Assembly (NCBI GenBank): GCA_003952965.2 | Contig: CM025851.1 | Location: 1,323,501-1,387,500, forward strand | DNA length: 64,000 bases | Reading direction: 5' to 3' | Source: Morella rubra | Taxonomy: Eukaryota > Streptophyta > Magnoliopsida > Fagales > Myricaceae | Shown: piece by piece, positions 58,201 through 64,000 of the stretch | Layout: each line of letters opens with the position of its first letter | How positions within the stretch are numbered: position 1 is the first letter of the stretch | Notes under the pieces: model-generated | The model's database searches: none | Seen by the model: only the letters and a program-made list of their open reading frames with translations | Told to the model about the DNA's origin: nothing | Made by a program: the position numbers and the translations under genes

Positions 58201-61200
58201 TTAAAAAAAAAAAAAATACTTGGATACGGACAAATAGGTGACTATGAATACTACAAAAAATAGAATGTGCTCCACCCGTTTGGAATAGAAGTAATGTTAC
58301 AATTCCAAGGACACCCACATCTTCATGTTTTTCCACAAACATGTAGGGTATGGTGATGATGCCACAGACTAGTGGAAAAGCTTGTTAAATGATTTTTTTT
58401 TTTTCTGGTGATAAGCTTTTGTCTTTTACTATCTATGGGTTCAACGCGCCTAGCTAGGGAAAGAATATGTAAGTTTATCTGAAATAATGGTTATCATTAT
58501 CAAAGGCTAGTCCAAATTATCTTCTTATAATATAAAATTCACAAAAACGAATCCAGTGGCCAAGTTGTGGCCGATCATGTAGGCGGCAGTAACATTGGAC
58601 GACTGTGACCACTATGAAGCGAGTGGGATAAATCCTGTGCTTAGTAGTCGTCTAGAATAGAAGAAAACGACTAGATATTTACGTGATCAAACTCATTCCA
58701 TCCTTCAATAGAGGAAAAATTAATAGCAATATAATATAGAATCGAGTTCTTTGAGGCCCAGAGAAGCTGTTGGGTCAGTCGCCAAAAGTTAGCATTACGA
58801 GTTTTTTTGGGCCAATTGACGAGCAGTAGCTGTATTGTGGACCATACCCAGCAGGTGACGGCTCCTCCACAAGCCCAATACATCAACTAAAGCATAAAAT
58901 GAGGGAAGGCGGCGTCTAACTTGGAGAAATCGAGCCTGGATTTTGGAGCGGTTTCATATTTAGTTCAAATCCACGGCCAGTTCCTCGATGCAGACTCGTA
59001 GGCCTATTTTTAGCTGCTCAATGTTCTGCTGGAGTCGGGTTTTTTGTTTTTCTTCTTCTAAGTTGAGTCGGTTTATTGCCTCTTCGAAACTATTATAGTC
59101 CTGAGTCCTCCACGCATGCGTTGTCTACATTACCAAGGCGTGGACAAGCCGAATAGCCCATGTTCATAGAAGAACCGTCTATATGCGCGAAGTAATATGG
59201 GCAAGAAACCCAATGCAATTGCTCGGTATGAGTAACTTCATTTTTCCTTTGCATATCGAGTGAATAATCAACCCGCTTATCAAAATTGCATGTAAAACGT
59301 AAAGGTCTAAAGACTTGGAGAAGTCATACACGAGTATCGGGAAATCAACCTGGCCTTAACACGCTCATTAGAAGTGTTAACACTGATGAGCTGAGCTCAA
59401 GCTGGCATTTTTCATGACGAAAACCTGTGGAGAGACTGTTGATAGTAAAAAAATTTTCATTTCAAACTGAGTACTTCCGCCAAAAAAATACGACCATAAC
59501 CCCTGAACATATTCGGCTGTTATTCTAGGGCTCAACTATCACGATCCGCAGACATGTCCTGTCCTTTAATCGGAAATCCAGTACACACAAGTTTGCATGA
59601 AGCATGGCAATTTCAACAGAAAATCTAGACTTCCTCACCCATGATTGCAGACCTGTTTCATGCTTTCTGCATGGCTCCCTAATTTCACATCCCTCCCTCT
59701 CCATCCCTTCCCCATAGTCCACAAGGTGCAAACACTAGCGAAACAGTAAAACAATGATGGGCAAACACTACCTGTCTGTTGTGCCAATACCAAGAAACTA
59801 CTACTCCTGCTAGCCATCGTACAGGATCCATTGGGCAAGAAAATTGACTATTCTCCAGAAGCCATATACATAGACAGAAACGCTGCTTGAAAGGTTCACA
59901 ACCTTTACTTCCATTGTCTTGTATTGCTTCTAAGCCAATTGAAAAATGGTGCAAAGCAACAATCGAAGCCCTATCGAGGATTCTAAAAGCTATCAACAAA
60001 ACATTTTAGGAGAATGGAAACATGCTTAGAAAAAAGAGCAGGGAGAGGCAGAACACAGCAAAAACTGTAGCTTATCAGATGCATGAACGCATTTGGAGGA
60101 GTAGGAGCAAACTCGAGTTTCAGGGTGTCAGTTCTCCAGTGGTACGATGAAGCCAAGTATAGAACTAAGTTTCTTGAGCAGCACTACCACTTCGAACACA
60201 TTATCATATGAACTATATCCAACCTACATGCAGCAAAATTACACTGGAGAATACATCTCTGCTGGAACAAGAGTATATTAATCTGACAACTGATAGAGAC
60301 TCAAATTCATAAACCAATCAATAACCTAACCTGAAAATCTAGCGAGTGTAGACTAAACCTCCCTTTGAAGTAAAGAACTAAGATAAATAAGAAGTCATAC
60401 ACAGGAAGAGTTATTTTTGTTTCCCATTTTCTCAAAGACACATGATGCAGCACACGCAAAAGCAATAACTACCAGTTTGGATTAAGGCAATGACCTTCTA
60501 AACATTCCAGCCACAAAAATTCCCTCGCCAACTTTGTAGGCATGCAAACCTTTAGCAAATCACATAAACAGACAATAGGAAAAGGAAATATTCAAGAAGC
60601 TTTTCATCCTCAGGCGCAAATACTGGACCATGGTGGCTTAAGCAACGTAGTTCTTCCCTTAACTCAGGGACTCTGGTTATCTAATTAAAAACAAAACATA
60701 CTCTGTCTTCCAACAGAGAAAAGGAACCTAGATAATGCATAACCGCGATGAATTCTCCACTCTTCTTGTTCTCATTAACCTGAGGATGAGCACACCTGTC
60801 AAACAATGCAAACTTTCGTTTTTCAATTTTTAATAGCATGGTAATCTACACTGACGGGCAAGGGTCAATTCCAGCACCTAATATAAGGGATTTGACACGA
60901 ATTCCCAAAGTTAAGGCCCAGAAACTAAGGCAGTCCTAGCTCAAGGAAATCTTGAACCATACAAATTGGTCCACTCGCAATACTCAGATACATTCATGAA
61001 TCCTAGCATGAACACGTTCACAAATGCAAAGCCTCACGAACGAGAAGCAAGAACCATTTATTTACTAGCAGAAAATTCTTCAACTCCAAATAAGTTCCGC
61101 ACCAACGAAAACAACCATCCAAAGCATCCAACATAAAATATACACACATGTACAAGTACTCTAAAATATAACTAGCATGTGTCAATTAACAGTTCAACCT

Positions 61201-61223
61201 CACCAAGTTCGTTCCCGATAGTT
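52276..61223. other. 9-kb stretch without a recognisable gene
   Basis: AT-rich, with short open frames that mostly lack an ATG start and show no known domain. The part nearest 61223 is probably the 3' UTR of the SRC2-like gene. An AAAATT-rich segment near 54425-54600 may be another decayed MITE, and G-rich tracts occur near 54653-54672. No tRNA, rRNA or known miRNA precursor was recognised. Confidence 0.4.
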
Positions 61224-62162
61224 TCAATAGTCAGTACGATATTCCCCACGGTAATCGTACTCGCCGCGCACAGGCAAGTCATTCTCGACCCTGTCAGTGA
61301 CCTTCTCCTCTTCATACTTCAATCCCTCTTCCAAAGCGAGCCCGCCCAACGTTCCAGCGACTGCGCCCACAGCCAATCCCGTCCCCATACCCATTTTGGT
61401 GGTCTTGGGCTTCTGGTCGTAAGGCGAGTAGTCCACTGGAGCCGACGGACCGCTAGGCCCGCCCGGGCCACCATAATTCACGGGCCGATCGAAGAACGGC
61501 CTGGGTGGCATGGGCGGTGGTGGGGCACTGGAATAGTACCCGGGATAATACCCGGAATAGGTATCTGAATATGAGCTGTAAGGGTAAGGAGGCGGCGGTG
61601 ACGGGGTTGGAGACGGCACGGGGAGTTGTGATGTGTACGGCGACGGCGAGTATCCCCTGTAGTCACGCGGAGGAAGTGCAGGTGCACTGGAGTAAAAATA
61701 GCTCGGTTGATGGGCAATATGGTAATCTGGAGGCAAGGGGCGTTCGCGGACGGCGAGCTTTACGCGGATCTTACCCTGGGGACGACCCGAGGGACGGACG
61801 AGTTCGAACGTTTTGATCCTGTTCGAATCGTCGGGGTTGTTAGAGAGATCCTTGAGCGGGACACGGAGGGTGCCGACCAAAGGCTTGGAAGTCTCGGACG
61901 GTTTGGAGTGGAAGATCTCGAGAGTCAGGACGGAGTCTTGAAGAGGGAGGGCGAGTGAGAGAGTGAACCGCTCGTTCCAGACGGGGCGGGTCGATCCGGA
62001 GTCGTCGGATTTGGTGGCGAGACGGCGGTCCGAGTCGACCCAGAAGACCGCATAAGGCTTGAGGTCGCCGTTCTTCCAGTTCACGTTTTTTAGGTGCTTA
62101 GCGGAGACGATGGTGAGCTCCAGGTCTAGAGGCTTCGATGGGGGAGGGCGAGAGGAGGCCAT
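61224..62162 (-). CDS. SRC2-like C2-domain protein, single exon
   Basis: A 312-residue protein of the plant SRC2 (soybean gene regulated by cold 2) type. These proteins have an N-terminal C2 domain and associate with membranes; Arabidopsis SRC2 has been reported to move from the ER to vacuoles and to activate the NADPH oxidase RbohF. Here the C2 domain spans about residues 9-135 (LDLELTIVSAKHLKNVNWKN, RPVWNERFTLSL, GTLRVPLKDL). Then come a Pro/Tyr/Ser-rich linker (about 145-255, with PPPPYPYSSYSDTYSGYYPG) and the glycine-rich hydrophobic block MGMGTGLAVGAVAGTLGGLA, followed by EEGLKYEEEK, both characteristic of this group. The start is the ATG at 62162. Third positions are GC-rich. Confidence 0.9.
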   Translation of the reverse strand: MASSRPPPSKPLDLELTIVSAKHLKNVNWKNGDLKPYAVFWVDSDRRLATKSDDSGSTRPVWNERFTLSLALPLQDSVLTLEIFHSKPSETSKPLVGTLRVPLKDLSNNPDDSNRIKTFELVRPSGRPQGKIRVKLAVRERPLPPDYHIAHQPSYFYSSAPALPPRDYRGYSPSPYTSQLPVPSPTPSPPPPYPYSSYSDTYSGYYPGYYSSAPPPPMPPRPFFDRPVNYGGPGGPSGPSAPVDYSPYDQKPKTTKMGMGTGLAVGAVAGTLGGLALEEGLKYEEEKVTDRVENDLPVRGEYDYRGEYRTDY

Positions 62163-62503
62163 GGCTGTCTGTGCTAACGTGGGCAGGGTTGGGGGTTGAA
62201 AATGCGCACGATAATTTTAGAAAAGAAAATCCAGGTTGTCTCTGAGAATTAAATGCGAGTCGTCAACCACTAACCCAAACGTAAGGGGAGAGGAGTTGGG
62301 TGCGTATGACGGTATTGCCCTTGATGGGTTGGTACGTTCAACAGTCCATGTCCCAATTTAATCTAATCCGTACGAATCACCGATGGTTTAGAAAAACAAT
62401 AACAAAAATCACCGATGGCTGGCCAAGGAGAAAAAAAAAATCACCAATGGCTGCGTTTATATTTTTTTTTTTTTTTTTTACCGGATATTCACTGGCACAT
62501 GAG
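62163..62503. other. SRC2-like promoter side
   Basis: The leader and proximal promoter of the SRC2-like gene, with T-rich tracts near 62462-62480. A non-autonomous hAT element begins 341 bp upstream of its start codon. The left target duplication CACATGAG is at 62496-62503. Confidence 0.5.
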
Positions 62504-62997
62504 CAGTGGCAGAGCCAAAAATTAATATTTGGGGGGCCAACTTCGTATAATAATAATTTTTTATTTTTTATTATTTATCTAATTTAATAGAAATATATAA
62601 AATATAAAAACATGTATTAAGGTTATATTTTTAATTTAAGACATAATAATATTCAGATCAACACAAGTGAATGTTTGAAAAGCACAAGAAAAATAAAAAT
62701 AAACCACACATTACCACGAGTTTAAAAAAAAAAATTACAAATTGTCAAGATTCAAACTAAATTTTAAAATTTAACAAACATGTAATTTCAAATATTCAAT
62801 ATACTTAAATATTAATTTTTGTAAGAACTATAGATAAAGGGACCAATTAGGGGCCTTAAAATTTTTTGGGGAGCCAAATCTTAATTTTTACCAAAACCTT
62901 GTGAAGAAAACTAAAAGGGTAGTTGGGGTTTTCAAAAAAAAAAAATTTGGAGGGGGGAGGGCCATGGCCCTTGCTGATCCCCTTAACTCCACCACTG
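62504..62997. mobile_element. Non-autonomous hAT element with perfect 8-bp target duplication
   Basis: A 494-bp element that begins CAGTGGCAGAGCC and ends GGAG-type sequence CTCCACCACTG; as reverse complement the right end reads CAGTGGTGGAG, an 11-bp terminal repeat with two mismatches. It is flanked by CACATGAG at 62496-62503 and 62998-63005, an exact 8-bp duplication as made by hAT transposases. The interior is AT-rich and non-coding, so it depends on a transposase from elsewhere. Its ends differ from those of the hAT element at 12155-16860, so that element is not its obvious source. Confidence 0.88.
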
Positions 62998-64000
62998 CAC
63001 ATGAGTATTTGGACTAATCTAGTAACACCTATGAAGTTTTAAACTTGAGACATTATCAGTGTGTTTGTTTTTAAAATTTTAATAAAATTTTGTATTGGTG
63101 TTAAAAAATATATGGTATTGAAATTGGTGAATAAGTAATAAAATAAAAGTAAAATTTTGAAATGTATTTTTAAAAATGAAATTTTATAAAAAATTTTGTT
63201 TAACGAACAGTATGTATAAGAAGCAAACTACAAAGTCCAAACTTTAATCACCAAGGCCCGACACGGGTAAATTAAAAAATAAGACATATAACTACAAAAT
63301 TTTAGTTAGACCGCACTTAACTTTTTTATCTTTCGATTTTTTGTCCCATCATATGCTTTTTACTCAATTTTATGATATTTTTGCAGCAATATGCTCATTT
63401 TTGTAGACGAAAGAAAATAGGTAGATGTGATAAAGAGCACATTAATATTCGGAACCATATGATTTGATCACAGTGGACTCAAATTAAGATATGATAGTTT
63501 TTTCTAATTAACTTAGATTTGTGTTTGATGTATCCAACGATTTTATTTTTGGGGTTTTCACTTGAATTTCATTTTAGTAAACTAACAATTAGTTCGACGG
63601 TTTTAAGGCTGTTCATTAGGTTGAACAAAATTTGTTTTGAACCTCGTTGGGTTGTCCTCCACCTAGTATTGGATTTGAAAGAGGATAACTAAATTGGTCG
63701 TGGTCAATAACAATCCTTATTTACTCATACTGAGCAAAAAGATGCTTGTTGGGTTTTCTTTGTACGTTTTTATCTTTATCCGTTCCATCCTCCCAAGCAA
63801 AAAAGATGCTTACTTTTGTATATATGACTGCGTATAATTAAGGCTGGGTGTTTTTTTAAGCAATCTCTGCATCGTGGACGACACTCTGTATGTATGTAAA
63901 TTTCATTTATTTTTCTACAATATGGATAGAGCCAGACAAAGACCAATTCCAATATGAGTTCTTCTCAGAATATGATGTCTACACACAATGACGAGGAAAT
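62998..64000. other. Intergenic stretch at the right edge
   Basis: AT-rich, no gene seen. It contains the MITE-like segment listed separately. Confidence 0.4.
63059..63205 (+). repeat. AT-rich MITE-like segment, family B
   Basis: Begins GTGTTTGTTTTTAAAATTTT and shares the core GAATAAGTAATAAAATAAAA with the segment in PIP1 intron 2 (30412-30556). No clear target duplication. Confidence 0.45.

Noticed and set aside
59525..59999. Overlapping - strand open frames downstream of the SRC2-like gene
   Set aside because: No domain is recognisable and no exon structure can be built; they probably lie in 3' flanking DNA.
1..64000. CRISPR array, operon or prokaryotic system
   Set aside because: The window is plant nuclear DNA with spliced genes; no spaced short repeats of that type occur.

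Overview
This window is nuclear DNA of a flowering plant, most likely a dicot of the core-eudicot or rosid kind. It carries intron-bearing plant housekeeping genes, a PIP1 aquaporin, a WUSCHEL-type homeobox gene, a BAHD acyltransferase, plant hAT and Tourist-like transposons, and AT-rich intergenic DNA. The species cannot be named from the sequence alone. All exon models below were read by eye; each keeps one frame and gives a protein of normal family length.

Layout, left to right: ribosomal stalk protein P0 (371-1963, +); a 7.3-kb gene-poor stretch with AT-rich MITEs and a GC-richer island with three G-boxes; HSPRO (9399-10826, +); a 4.7-kb hAT transposon with a broken transposase (12155-16860); a TPR protein gene (17684-19865, +) whose promoter abuts the transposon; a GT64 glycosyltransferase of the GMT1/EPC1 type (20666-24025, -); an empty 5-kb stretch; PIP1 aquaporin (29549-30972, +) with a tRNA-Lys(CTT) gene antisense in its first intron; a Tourist-like MITE (33528-33934); eIF3f (34352-37229, +); WOX5/WOX7-type homeobox gene (40848-41538, +); proteasome lid subunit RPN8 (43564-46447, +); a FAS1-domain membrane protein (47251-47847, -); a BAHD acyltransferase (49093-50559, -); a 10.5-kb stretch without a recognisable gene; an SRC2-like C2 protein (61224-62162, -); and a non-autonomous hAT element with a perfect 8-bp target duplication (62504-62997).

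The genes do not form a pathway. Their order looks like an ancestral neighbourhood: from memory, HXXXD acyltransferase, eIF3f, HSPRO2 and RPP0A are consecutive in Arabidopsis (At2g39980-At2g40010), EPC1 lies next to HSPRO1 (At3g55830/40), and WOX7 and WOX5 lie next to RPN8A and RPN8B.

The most notable observations are the tRNA gene inside the PIP1 intron, two apparent GC-AG introns in the one RPN8 gene, the precisely bounded hAT elements, and a MITE containing a perfect 20-bp-arm hairpin. I found no clearly new multi-gene system.
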